Positions 9,441-18,103 of a DNA stretch of 64,000 nucleotides are shown here, one piece after another. This DNA comes from Carboxylicivirga sp964602515 (GTDB taxonomy: Bacteria > Bacteroidota > Bacteroidia > Bacteroidales > Marinilabiliaceae): positions 1 to 64,000 of the forward strand of contig CAZRRJ010000015.1 of assembly GCA_964602515.1 (NCBI GenBank). Direction: 5' to 3'. Each line of letters begins with the position of its first letter. Position 1 is the stretch's first letter. The notes beneath the pieces were generated by a model. The model ran no database searches. It was given only the letters and a program-made list of their open reading frames with translations, and was not told where the DNA came from. A program made the translations under genes and the position numbers.

Positions 9441-11216
9441 ATGAACGATATCAATAAAAAGAGGACAGGAAGCCTGATTTCTATCCAGGACTCGTTGGTA
9501 AAAGCCCGATTCTTTGATGATGTGATAATGGGGGAAACTGCTGAGATTGCCGTTGATGGAAAATTCCTTCAAGCGGAAGTATTGCAGATACAGCCTGACC
9601 CTAGAAATGCCGAAGCAGGTATTGTGGAAATGCAGGTTTTTGAAGATTTAACAGGAGCTAAGATTGGTGATGAAGTAGTATTTAAAGGTACCCCTTTATC
9701 CGTATTATTGGGTCCAGGACTTCTTACTAGTGTGTGGGATGGATTACAAAACCCATTGTATAAACTAAGTGAAGAAGATCCTTATCTTAAACCAGGAATG
9801 AATGCCCCCGCCTTGGACGAAGAGGTTTTGTGGGATTTTACACCTAGTGCCAAAGTTGGTGATATAGTTACCGGTGGTGATGTCATTGGAAGTGTGCCAG
9901 AAGGAAAAGTTAATCATAAAATTCTGGTGCCATTTAGCTTTGGTACATGTAAGGTGGAAAGCATTATTGAAAAAAGTTCGGTAAATATTACTCAACAAGT
10001 AGCCATTATAGTTGATGAGCAAAATAAAAAACACGAATTAAAGTTGGCTTTCCGTCAGCCTGTAAAATCACCCATTCCTTTTATAGATAGGGCTATACCT
10101 AGTAAAGCTATTTCAACAGGTACACGAGTAATTGATTTATTAGCTCCTGTAGGGTATGGAGGAACAGTAGGTAATCCGGGCCCTTTTGGTGCAGGAAAAA
10201 CAGTGTTACAGCATTCATTATGTAAATATGCATTAGCTGATATTATTATTATGGCTGCCTGTGGTGAGCGTGCCGGTGAGGCAGTAGAAGTTTTTAAGGA
10301 GTTTGCCGAGTTAGAAGATCCAACAACCGGAGAATCTTTAATGAAACGTATGTGTATCTTTGGTAATACCAGTTCAATGCCGGTAGCCGCTCGTGAAGCT
10401 TCTGTTTTTATTGCCTTAACAGTAGGAGAGTACTATCGCTATCAAGGTAAAAAAGTAGTGCTTTTGGCTGATTCAACATCACGTTGGGCGCAGGCATTAC
10501 GTGAGCGTAGTGGTCGTCAGGGTGATATTCCTGGACCAGAGGCTTTCCCGATGGATATTCCTGATCAGATTAAAGGAATGTACCAACGAGCCGGCGAAGA
10601 TTTAGGAACTGGCGGATCATTAACTTTTATTGGAACAGTCTCACCTGCTGGTGGAAATTTTCAGGAGCCAGTAACACAGGCTACTATGGATGCTACAGGT
10701 GGTTTCTGGGGATTATCTCAGGATCGTGCTGATGCTAAAAAATATCCGGCTATCGATCCATTAGTGTATACTACTTCGGTGTACGATGGTTTTGTGTCAT
10801 GGAAAGATCGTCAGAAGATGATTCAAACATTAAATGATGCTAACGATATTGATCAAACCATAAGTACTATTGGATTAAAGAAGGTACCTGTATCAAATTA
10901 CATTCAGTATCAAAAAGGTTTAACCATTGATTTTTGTGTGATGCAGCAAGATGCCTTCGATAAAGTGGATGCTTGCACACGTCCGGAACGTCTGGAAATA
11001 ATTAATCAGGCTGTTCAACGCTTAATTGATAATAGCATCAACTTTCAACAAGAAGACATGGACGATGAACAAATAAAAGAGTTAATCAAACAAAAGTTTG
11101 ATGAATTGCGCCAGTGGTGGAAAGATTGGAATTACTCAGCAATAACGGAGGAGCAATTAAGTAATCTGCCCAAAGCAGTGGATAAATTTATTTTACAGGA
11201 GGAGTATGCCGTATGA
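9441..11216 (+). CDS. atpA: V/A-type ATPase catalytic subunit A
   Basis: Catalytic nucleotide-binding subunit of the soluble V1/A1 head, 591 residues (normal for the family). The P-loop GPFGAGKT is at residues 247-254 with Lys253; the long non-homologous insertion typical of A subunits precedes it (about residues 110-185), and the adenine-region block SGRQGDIPGPEAFPMD follows. It opens a seven-gene operon A-B-E-DUF2764-D-I-K; its stop codon overlaps the start of subunit B (ATGA), implying coupled translation. The complex either makes ATP or pumps ions at the cost of ATP; the K subunit points to sodium. Confidence 0.96.
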   Translation: MNDINKKRTGSLISIQDSLVKARFFDDVIMGETAEIAVDGKFLQAEVLQIQPDPRNAEAGIVEMQVFEDLTGAKIGDEVVFKGTPLSVLLGPGLLTSVWDGLQNPLYKLSEEDPYLKPGMNAPALDEEVLWDFTPSAKVGDIVTGGDVIGSVPEGKVNHKILVPFSFGTCKVESIIEKSSVNITQQVAIIVDEQNKKHELKLAFRQPVKSPIPFIDRAIPSKAISTGTRVIDLLAPVGYGGTVGNPGPFGAGKTVLQHSLCKYALADIIIMAACGERAGEAVEVFKEFAELEDPTTGESLMKRMCIFGNTSSMPVAAREASVFIALTVGEYYRYQGKKVVLLADSTSRWAQALRERSGRQGDIPGPEAFPMDIPDQIKGMYQRAGEDLGTGGSLTFIGTVSPAGGNFQEPVTQATMDATGGFWGLSQDRADAKKYPAIDPLVYTTSVYDGFVSWKDRQKMIQTLNDANDIDQTISTIGLKKVPVSNYIQYQKGLTIDFCVMQQDAFDKVDACTRPERLEIINQAVQRLIDNSINFQQEDMDDEQIKELIKQKFDELRQWWKDWNYSAITEEQLSNLPKAVDKFILQEEYAV

Positions 11217-12523
11217 TAAGGAAAGAAATAAACAAAATAAGTGAAGTTGGTAAAGCCCTCATCTCGGTAGAAGGTAATCCCGGGGTGGCGCTAAACCATG
11301 TAGTTGAACTATTGGAAGCAGATACCAACCAAAGCCTGTCATTTGCGAAAGCCATTAATATTACGGAAGATGCAACCCGTTTTCAGGTGTTTAATGGCAC
11401 TACTGGTTTAAGTACAAAAACCAAAATTCGCATGCATGAGGTTCCACTAACAGCAGGTTTTTCAAATAAAATGTTAGGCCGTAGTTTTGATGGGGCAGGA
11501 GAAGTATCTGACGGGGGGCCAGAAGTGATCTTCGAGAAACAAATTTCAACCCGTTTAGATACTTTAAATCCTACAGTTCGCAATGTGCCTAAGCAAGCAT
11601 TGTGGACAGGTATTCCAATGATTGATGTATTTAATACATTGGTAAAATCACAAAAAATCCCAATTTTTGCCGGTCCTACAGAGCCGTATAACCGATTGTT
11701 ATCGCAGATTGCACAAGGCGCTCAGGCTGATGTGATTATTTTTGCTGGTATTGGTTTAAAATTTGATGAATATCAATATTTTAAAGAGCAGCTTTCACAG
11801 TCTGGTAACATTGATAAAACCATTATGTTTACCCACTTGGCAGGTGACTCACAGATTAAAGGATTGATGTTACCTGATGTTGCTTTAAGTGTAGCTCGTG
11901 AATTTGGTGACCAGGGAAAAGATGTATTGGTATTACTTACTGATATGACAAACTGGTCTAACATCTTACGTAATGTGGCCAACTATCAGGATATGATCCC
12001 TTCTTTGCAAGGTTATCCAGGTTCTTTGTATTCTGAATTGGCTAAGAGATATGAGGTTGCTGCCGATATTGAAGGAGCCGGTTCCATCACTATTATTGGA
12101 GCCACAACCTTAGAATCATTAGAAGATCCAGTGCCTGATAATACGGGTTATATTACCGAGGGACAGTTTTTCCTTGAGAATGGTAAATTAAAGTTAGCCC
12201 GTTCGCTTTCGCGTTTGAAACAAGGTGTGAATGGTAAAACACGTGGAGATCATCGTGCTATTATGACAGCTATGGCTTCTTTATTAGCAGATGCTGAAAA
12301 GGCTTATGAAGCTTCAGAGGTAGGAGCAGCTAATGATGCCTTCTCTCAAAAATTATTACGTTACCGCACCGATTTTATAGAAAATATTGAAGAGCCATTT
12401 GGTGAGCCTATTGAGCTGGAGCCAGCTTTGGATAAATGTTGGTCAATTCTTAAACGCCATTTCGAACCAACAGAAACGGGTCTCAGTAAAAAACTGATTG
12501 AGGAATATTGGGATAAGAATTAA
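11213..12523 (+). CDS. atpB: V/A-type ATPase subunit B
   Basis: Non-catalytic nucleotide-binding-fold subunit that alternates with A in the hexameric head, 436 residues. As expected for B subunits the Walker A lysine motif is absent (IFAGPTEPYNRL occupies that place). The blocks IPMIDVFNTLVKSQKIPIF and GYPGSLYSELAKRYE are typical. It overlaps the end of subunit A by four bases. The C-terminal part is helical and should contact the central stalk. Confidence 0.95.
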   Translation: MIRKEINKISEVGKALISVEGNPGVALNHVVELLEADTNQSLSFAKAINITEDATRFQVFNGTTGLSTKTKIRMHEVPLTAGFSNKMLGRSFDGAGEVSDGGPEVIFEKQISTRLDTLNPTVRNVPKQALWTGIPMIDVFNTLVKSQKIPIFAGPTEPYNRLLSQIAQGAQADVIIFAGIGLKFDEYQYFKEQLSQSGNIDKTIMFTHLAGDSQIKGLMLPDVALSVAREFGDQGKDVLVLLTDMTNWSNILRNVANYQDMIPSLQGYPGSLYSELAKRYEVAADIEGAGSITIIGATTLESLEDPVPDNTGYITEGQFFLENGKLKLARSLSRLKQGVNGKTRGDHRAIMTAMASLLADAEKAYEASEVGAANDAFSQKLLRYRTDFIENIEEPFGEPIELEPALDKCWSILKRHFEPTETGLSKKLIEEYWDKN

Positions 12524-12550
12524 GTGCTTGTTAACCAAAAAAAGTAAGAA

Positions 12551-13156
12551 ATGAACGAAAATAAAGAAAATCTGGAGGGAATTGTTTCAAAGTTGAAGGA
12601 GCAAGGTATAAATGCCGGAGAAGTTGAAAAGCAACATATTATTGATGAGGCTAAAAAACAAGCAGAAGCTTTGATTTCTGAAGCAGAAGCGCAAAAGCTT
12701 ACTATTATTGAAGAAGCCAACATAAAAGCTGAGCAAGTTCAAAAGAATGCGCAAACAGCAATGAAGCAAGCTTCTCGTGATATGCTTGAAGCAACGAAAG
12801 TGGCCGTTTTAAAATACATGGAATCAATTTTTGGAGACTTAAGCGAAAGTTTATTTACCCGGGATCAATACCTTGAAGAATTGACTAAAGCGGTAGTGGC
12901 TTCTATTGATGGCAAAAAAGATGTAGCAGTACCACCAGCGACGCTGAAAGGGATGCAAGCTTTTATTGTTAAAGAAGGTTTGAAAGAGGAGGTTACTTTG
13001 CAGCCTTTGGCTAACAACGAAGCAAAAATTGTAGTTCAATCAACAGAGAATAGTGGCGTGCAGTTTGTATTGAGTGACAGTGATGTACAACAAGCGTTAT
13101 TTGCCTTATTAAATAAAGATTTAGTTGAACGCATAACTCAAAATCAGGAGGCCTAG
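12551..13156 (+). CDS. atpE: V/A-type ATPase subunit E-like peripheral stalk protein
   Basis: 201 residues. The first about 95 are charged and Ala/Glu/Lys-rich, predicted to be a long helix (ADEAKKQAEALI-like pattern), followed by a compact C-terminal domain, the layout of the E subunit that joins head to membrane sector. In many Bacteroidota this gene is first in the operon; here it follows B, 27 bp after its stop. Sequence similarity in this family is low, so the call rests on architecture and operon position. Confidence 0.8.
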   Translation: MNENKENLEGIVSKLKEQGINAGEVEKQHIIDEAKKQAEALISEAEAQKLTIIEEANIKAEQVQKNAQTAMKQASRDMLEATKVAVLKYMESIFGDLSESLFTRDQYLEELTKAVVASIDGKKDVAVPPATLKGMQAFIVKEGLKEEVTLQPLANNEAKIVVQSTENSGVQFVLSDSDVQQALFALLNKDLVERITQNQEA

Positions 13157-13158
13157 TT

Positions 13159-13662
13159 ATGTCAAACTTGGTTTACCTAATGTGTAGTTTGCCATCTTTG
13201 AAATTTGGACAGGTACCACCAATTACGATTGATGAGTTTACCAATGATGCCAAAGAGCAATTATCGGCAAAACACTTTAAGCAACTTGAACTGGTTGATA
13301 TTTATCAGGCAGCTGATTTGGAGGGTAAGGTTGGTTTAAAAAGCATTGGCATTATGTTGGGAGAATTGCAGGAAGATATTACTGAAATCCGAACAGCCAA
13401 GGCTCAAAAACGAACACCTAATTTAGATCGACTCCCACAAACTGTTGTGAATGCCAATCCATTGGAGCGTGAAAAGCTTATAATGCGATGGCAATGGGAA
13501 GAGCTGAATACTATTCAGGCGGGAGAAGTGTTTACTCTAACGGAAGTGATGGTTTATAAGTTGCAATTGCAGATATTAAATCGTTTAAATTCTTTTAATA
13601 AGGAATCCGGTTCGAAGATATTGGCATCAGTTGTTAACCCATCAAAAAAAGAGGAGGAATAA
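13159..13662 (+). CDS. DUF2764 family protein of the V-ATPase operon
   Basis: 167-residue protein starting MSNLVYLMCSLPSLKFGQ, the pattern of DUF2764, a family found inside V-type ATPase operons of Bacteroidota and some other bacteria. Its molecular role is not established. It sits where a C or F subunit gene might be expected, and neither of those is recognisable in this operon, so a stalk-connector role is a reasonable inference. It starts two bases after subunit E and overlaps subunit D by one base (TAATG). Confidence 0.85.
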   Translation: MSNLVYLMCSLPSLKFGQVPPITIDEFTNDAKEQLSAKHFKQLELVDIYQAADLEGKVGLKSIGIMLGELQEDITEIRTAKAQKRTPNLDRLPQTVVNANPLEREKLIMRWQWEELNTIQAGEVFTLTEVMVYKLQLQILNRLNSFNKESGSKILASVVNPSKKEEE

Positions 13663-14270
13663 TGGCAGTTGCAAAAATAAAATATACAAAAACAGAACGT
13701 GCACGTCAGAAGAAAATTCTGAAGGTATCTTTACGTATGCTGCCTTTGTTCGAAGCCATGGAGAAATCCTTGATGTCTACAATTAATACAATTGCAGAAA
13801 GAATTGAGGAAATTCGTCAGGTGATTGACAAAAACAATAAGGTCGCTGAACCTTGGGTAGCTGTTATGAGTGATTCGTATGTGGATATTAAAACATTTAT
13901 TTCTGTTAATAAAGTTATTACAAGGCATATAGATGTGGCTGGCGTTCGTGTAGAGCAATACGAAAGTGTTGATTTTAACGTGAATCCCATACAGGAAGAT
14001 ACACCGTTATGGGTAGATGACGCTGTTCTTTTAATGCAGGAGCAATTACAGTTACTAGCTGAAATTGAATGCCTTGAAGAGCAGATTCGTTTGCTTGAAG
14101 AGGAGCTATTGGATGTCCGTGCCCGTATTAAGCTGTTTGAAAATCGTCGTATTCCAAATGCAAAAACAGCTATTCGAAAAATTGGTCAAAAATTGCAGGA
14201 TGATGAACGTCTGACAATTGCCACAGCAAAAGTGGTAAAAATGACTCAAAAAGAGGAGGTAATGGTATGA
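13662..14270 (+). CDS. atpD: V/A-type ATPase subunit D (central rotor stalk)
   Basis: 202 residues, almost entirely helical with heptad-like patterns at both ends, as expected of the D subunit, whose N- and C-terminal helices form the antiparallel coiled coil inside the A3B3 head. The C-terminal segment FENRRIPNAKTAIRKIG is typical. The start overlaps the DUF2764 stop and its own stop overlaps the start of subunit I (ATGA), so the three are probably translationally coupled. Confidence 0.9.
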   Translation: MAVAKIKYTKTERARQKKILKVSLRMLPLFEAMEKSLMSTINTIAERIEEIRQVIDKNNKVAEPWVAVMSDSYVDIKTFISVNKVITRHIDVAGVRVEQYESVDFNVNPIQEDTPLWVDDAVLLMQEQLQLLAEIECLEEQIRLLEEELLDVRARIKLFENRRIPNAKTAIRKIGQKLQDDERLTIATAKVVKMTQKEEVMV

Positions 14271-16084
14271 TTACGAAAATGAAAAAACTATTGCTCTTCA
14301 TGGCGAATTCCACTAGTGACATGGATGCTGACCTGACGGTTTTAGGTCAGTTAGGACTGATGCATATCACGCCATTTCAACCGGCAAAGGATAAATCTAT
14401 TGATCGAGTACAAGGGCGCATTAAACAGTTGAAAAAGGCTATTTCGATTTTAGACGGGTATAGTGATCAGACGTTTCAGTTAGCTTCCGATACGGTGGAT
14501 TATTCCAAAGAGGAACGTGGTGAAATTGCTTTACTGGATAAGGTTTTGGATACTTATCGTATTCACCGCGATGTGGACAAACAATTAAGAGAATTATATA
14601 AAGCGCAGTGTTGGTACTCTGACTGGGGGAGCGTTTCGTTGGATGATATTCACGCCATCAATAATAAAGGTGTATCGCTTAAACTATATGAAATAGCTGA
14701 TCGGGATTTGAAGATAATTCAGGATCAAAAGAACGTAAAAGTTATCGGACGCTTAAAGGAAATGAATCAGGTGGTGTTAATTTCTGAAGATGCTGGTGCG
14801 AGCCTGAATTTTCAACAAGTGGATTTTCCTGATATCTCACAACGAGAATTGGAAATTGCTTTAGCAGAAAAAAAGGCAGAGTTATATGCTAATACACAAT
14901 TGTTATATCAGTTAAGCCTTCAGAAAAATTTGCTGGAAGAAGCATTGGCAGAGAGAAACCGCCGATTGAATATACGTCATGTTCAGTATGGTGGTATAGC
15001 CTATCACGACCGTGTTAGATGTTGGGAGGGGTTTATACCTGAAGACAAAGTCGCTAAAGTGGTTGAAGCAGCAGAGAAAAACGGTTGGGGATACGTAATT
15101 AAAGAGCCAAGGGCTCATGAATATGATAAAGTTCCAACTTTACTCCGTAATCCGAAGTGGTCGCATAAGATTAAGCCGGTTATGAGCTTTATGGGATTGG
15201 TTCCCGGGTATGATGAAATTGATGTCTCAAAAGTCTTTTTGGTCTTCTTTACGTTCTTCACTGGTATACTGGTTGGAGATGCTGGTTATGGGCTTATCTT
15301 TCTGCTGATAACATTAATGGTTCATGCCAAACAAAAGTTTGCGAAATCCATCGAATTTGGTTTGATGTATACCTTGTCTGTATCCATTATGACCTGGGGC
15401 GTGCTTACAGGAACCTATTTTGGTGCCGAAGTCATAGCCAATATTCCATTTTTGAGCAACTTAAAAGTACAGCAACTGGCGAGTTTTGGAGGTGATAATC
15501 TCTTTATTCAACAGTTTATGTTCCTTATTGGTGCCATTCATTTAACTATTGGCCATATACAAAAGGGCTGGAAATACCTTAATACGGTGTTGGTTGTGGC
15601 TCAGGTGGGATGGATAGCTATTATCTGGGGACTTTTCTTTATGGTGAACAAGATGGTATTAGCCATTCCGGCTCCTGAATTTATGAGGTGGCTGTTTATT
15701 GGTGGTGCTATTTTGGTAGCTTTATTTTCAAGCCCGGGGCAGCCCATATTGAAAAGTATGCTATCTTCCTTGGGTAATTTACCCTTGAATGTGATTAATG
15801 GCTTTTCTGATGTTATTTCTTACATTCGCTTGTATGCCGTAGGTTTATCAACGGTATTAATGGCAAGTAGTTTTAACGATATGGCCATTGGAGATGGTAT
15901 CGCTACTATTGCTTCAGGAATAGGTGCGGTATTAATCCTTATTCTTGGTCACGGATTAAATATGACACTTGCAGCAATGGCAGTATTGGTGCATGGTGTT
16001 CGGTTAAATATGCTTGAATATGCTGGTCATGCCAGTGTGGAGTTTTCTGGTAATGAATACAATCCTTTTAAATTAAAAAAATAA
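14267..16084 (+). CDS. atpI: V/A-type ATPase subunit I (membrane stator)
   Basis: 605 residues: a cytoplasmic N-terminal half (about 1-310) followed by seven or eight predicted membrane helices (about 315-600). It supplies the ion half-channels facing the K ring. The conserved stator arginine is Arg521 in SYIRLYAVGLS, and the terminal family block VHGVRLNMLEYAGHASVEF is present. The start codon overlaps subunit D. A weak A-rich site 25 bp downstream leads into subunit K. Confidence 0.94.
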   Translation: MITKMKKLLLFMANSTSDMDADLTVLGQLGLMHITPFQPAKDKSIDRVQGRIKQLKKAISILDGYSDQTFQLASDTVDYSKEERGEIALLDKVLDTYRIHRDVDKQLRELYKAQCWYSDWGSVSLDDIHAINNKGVSLKLYEIADRDLKIIQDQKNVKVIGRLKEMNQVVLISEDAGASLNFQQVDFPDISQRELEIALAEKKAELYANTQLLYQLSLQKNLLEEALAERNRRLNIRHVQYGGIAYHDRVRCWEGFIPEDKVAKVVEAAEKNGWGYVIKEPRAHEYDKVPTLLRNPKWSHKIKPVMSFMGLVPGYDEIDVSKVFLVFFTFFTGILVGDAGYGLIFLLITLMVHAKQKFAKSIEFGLMYTLSVSIMTWGVLTGTYFGAEVIANIPFLSNLKVQQLASFGGDNLFIQQFMFLIGAIHLTIGHIQKGWKYLNTVLVVAQVGWIAIIWGLFFMVNKMVLAIPAPEFMRWLFIGGAILVALFSSPGQPILKSMLSSLGNLPLNVINGFSDVISYIRLYAVGLSTVLMASSFNDMAIGDGIATIASGIGAVLILILGHGLNMTLAAMAVLVHGVRLNMLEYAGHASVEFSGNEYNPFKLKK

Positions 16085-16109
16085 GTAAAAATTAATAAAA
16101 CTATATACA

Positions 16110-16568
16110 ATGACATTATTAACAGTAGTAAATGGATTTGGTGGTCACGCCATCGCATTAGGAATCGCGGGAGTAGGTTCAGCAATCGGAACAGGAATTG
16201 CAGCTATGGGTGCCATGGGGCTTTGGAAACAATCAATTAAAGACAAAAAGAAGTTACCTTCATTAGCATTAGCGATGGTAGGTATGCCTTTAAGTCAGGT
16301 GATTTACGGTATGATTTTTATGAATGCATTATCGGGAGCCAACTTAAACCCTGATAGCTATATGAACCAGATGGTTTTTGCTTTATTCGTAGGTATTGCT
16401 ATTGCTGCATCGGCTATTATGCAGGGGAAAGCAGGAGCTGCTGCCTGTTCAAACTTAGCGGTTGATGATAAGCAAGGTGCAGGTATGTACATTGCTGCTA
16501 TGGGTATTATTGAAACAGTTGCCCTGTTAGCCATGGTATTTGGTATGGGTGGCATCCCAGGTGCATAA
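16110..16568 (+). CDS. atpK: V/A-type ATPase subunit K (ion-binding ring), sodium-type residues
   Basis: 152-residue proteolipid with four predicted helices, a fused pair of two-helix hairpins. Only the second hairpin keeps the ion-carrying acidic residue, Glu135 in helix 4 (GIIETVALL). The residues that bind sodium in Enterococcus hirae NtpK (Thr64, Gln65, Gln110, Glu139) correspond here to Ser62, Gln63 (PLSQVIYG), Gln105 (IMQGKAG) and Glu135. This suggests a sodium-coupled enzyme; the alignment is by eye. It is the last gene of the operon and is followed by a terminator. Confidence 0.93.
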   Translation: MTLLTVVNGFGGHAIALGIAGVGSAIGTGIAAMGAMGLWKQSIKDKKKLPSLALAMVGMPLSQVIYGMIFMNALSGANLNPDSYMNQMVFALFVGIAIAASAIMQGKAGAAACSNLAVDDKQGAGMYIAAMGIIETVALLAMVFGMGGIPGA

Positions 16569-16613
16569 TAATGATATGTAAATCATTAGAGAGATATAGT
16601 TCGTAGTGACGAA

Positions 16614-16645
16614 TTGCGTTATTTCAAAAGAGTTGGCTATCTTTG
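16614..16645 (+). promoter_or_regulatory. Promoter overlapping the V-ATPase terminator
   Basis: TTG at 16614-16616, 21-bp spacer, perfect -7 box TATCTTTG at 16638-16645. The -7 box forms the loop and inner stem of the terminator hairpin of the upstream operon. Transcription would start near 16652, about 20 nt before the next start codon. Confidence 0.5.
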
Positions 16646-16658
16646 CCAACTCTTTTTT
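16630..16658 (+). terminator. Rho-independent terminator of the V-ATPase operon
   Basis: Stem GAGTTGGC / GCCAACTC with loop TATCTT and a T7 tail, about 60 bp after the K subunit stop. Confidence 0.88.
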
Positions 16659-16671
16659 TATCTGAAAACAA

Positions 16672-17061
16672 ATGATTAACAAAGAATATGGTTTTTTTGA
16701 GCAATTTGATGAAGGTTTTGATATTGGTTGTGCCATATTCAAAACTAAAGAAGATCGCTATGTAACTGGAACTTTAGTTTATACTGAGTGTATTTATGAT
16801 GACCAGTCTTTTGTTATTAGTGTTGATGTGGAAGGTGAGATTCAGTGGGATGATGATAATAATGAAGGTATTTTAATTCTGAAAGGTATTGCCTATGAGA
16901 TTGTTGAAGGTGATCCACATATTGAATATTGTCTTGATGAACGTATTGCAAAAATTGGTCAAAGTTTATTTCTTGAAGGTAAAATAGAAGGGCGCAGTAT
17001 TGATGATCAAAATCTGGAGGGTCGTTTTGTGTTGCGTGATTGTAGTGACTTTCCAAATTAA
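16672..17061 (+). CDS. Uncharacterised small acidic protein
   Basis: 129-residue cytosolic protein without signal peptide or membrane helix. It is strongly acidic, and the alternating hydrophobic pattern suggests a beta-rich fold. I recognise no family. It has its own predicted promoter inside the terminator of the V-ATPase operon and is not followed closely by another gene, so the context gives no functional hint. Confidence 0.7.
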   Translation: MINKEYGFFEQFDEGFDIGCAIFKTKEDRYVTGTLVYTECIYDDQSFVISVDVEGEIQWDDDNNEGILILKGIAYEIVEGDPHIEYCLDERIAKIGQSLFLEGKIEGRSIDDQNLEGRFVLRDCSDFPN

Positions 17062-17241
17062 GTAATATCACTTCAAACTTGACTTTTTTATAATTTTTAA
17101 ATAAATTAATTGCTATCTAAGACCAGTGAAAAAGCTTCAGTGTTTTAGATATCTCTCTATTGATGACGTTCGGTAGCGACTCTTCCTCTGCCAGGTGTTG
17201 GTGTGGTGTTGTTTGAAACTTAAACCTTTAATCTCGCCATT

Positions 17242-18054
17242 ATGAAACGGATTTTATTATTAACCGACTTCTCTGATACTGCCCGTAATGCTGCCATGTA
17301 CGCCCTTAATATGTTTGAAAATGAAAAGGTGTATTTTGACCTCTTAAATGCATATGATCTTGAGTTTAGCGGCAGTCCTTATATTATGCAGGTGAAAGAA
17401 GAATTAGGAGAAGAAAGCCTTAAAGGCTTAAAAAATGAATTATCTCTCTTGCACAGGCGTTTTCCTAATGCCCGCGTTGAATTAGCTTCTCGTTTTGGTC
17501 CACTGTTAGATGTGGTACAAAATGAAATTACAGACTTTAAGCCTGAGTTAATTGTGCTTGGATGTAGAGGAGAAACAGCTTTAGAGAACTTCTTATTGGG
17601 TAGTAATGCCTATGAAGTAGTAAAACATATTAGTGCTGCTATTATGGTTGTACCAAAGCATACGAAGTTTAAAAAACCTGAGAAAATTGTATTTGCAACC
17701 GATTTAAAGGATATTAAAGTTGATAAGGTTGTGGAACCTTTACGCGATTTGAGTCATTACTTTCATGCTGATTTATTATTTGTAAATGTTATGGAGAATG
17801 ATTACGTAAATCGACTGGAAGCTGAGAGTAAGATTGCTTCACATTTTGAAGGATTGAATCTTAGCTTTAATTTTATAGAAGGTGAGGATGTGAGTAATGG
17901 TATTTTGAAGTTTATGGAAGAGAACGATGCCGATATTGTTACACTTGTCCGGCATAATGAATCATTCTTTGAGCGCTTATTTCATCCAAGCGTAACACGA
18001 AAAATGATCTTGCAACCAGAGCACCCTATGCTTATACTTCATGATGAGACATAA
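17242..18054 (+). CDS. Tandem universal stress protein (two UspA domains)
   Basis: 270 residues with two USP domains (about 1-145 and 150-270). The first keeps the ATP-binding signature G-x2-G-x9-GSN at Gly107, Gly110 and Gly120-Ser121-Asn122, so it probably binds ATP. The second lacks it (TLVRHNESFFERLFH) and is likely structural. Such proteins respond to stress or energy limitation in the cytosol; the exact role is unknown. The 180 bp upstream show no clear promoter. A bidirectional terminator follows directly after the stop. Confidence 0.9.
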   Translation: MKRILLLTDFSDTARNAAMYALNMFENEKVYFDLLNAYDLEFSGSPYIMQVKEELGEESLKGLKNELSLLHRRFPNARVELASRFGPLLDVVQNEITDFKPELIVLGCRGETALENFLLGSNAYEVVKHISAAIMVVPKHTKFKKPEKIVFATDLKDIKVDKVVEPLRDLSHYFHADLLFVNVMENDYVNRLEAESKIASHFEGLNLSFNFIEGEDVSNGILKFMEENDADIVTLVRHNESFFERLFHPSVTRKMILQPEHPMLILHDET

Positions 18055-18082
18055 AAAAAGAGGCCGTTCCGGCCTCTTTTTT
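18053..18082. terminator. Bidirectional rho-independent terminator
   Basis: Stem GAGGCCG / CGGCCTC with TTC loop, A7 before and T6 after. It separates the universal stress protein gene from the convergent peptide transporter gene. Confidence 0.9.
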
Positions 18083-18103
18083 AGTATATGATAAAGTTCA
18101 AAT

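Noticed and set aside
17062..17241. Small RNA gene before the universal stress protein
   Set aside because: No tRNA-like arms, terminator or promoter pair that would support an RNA gene.
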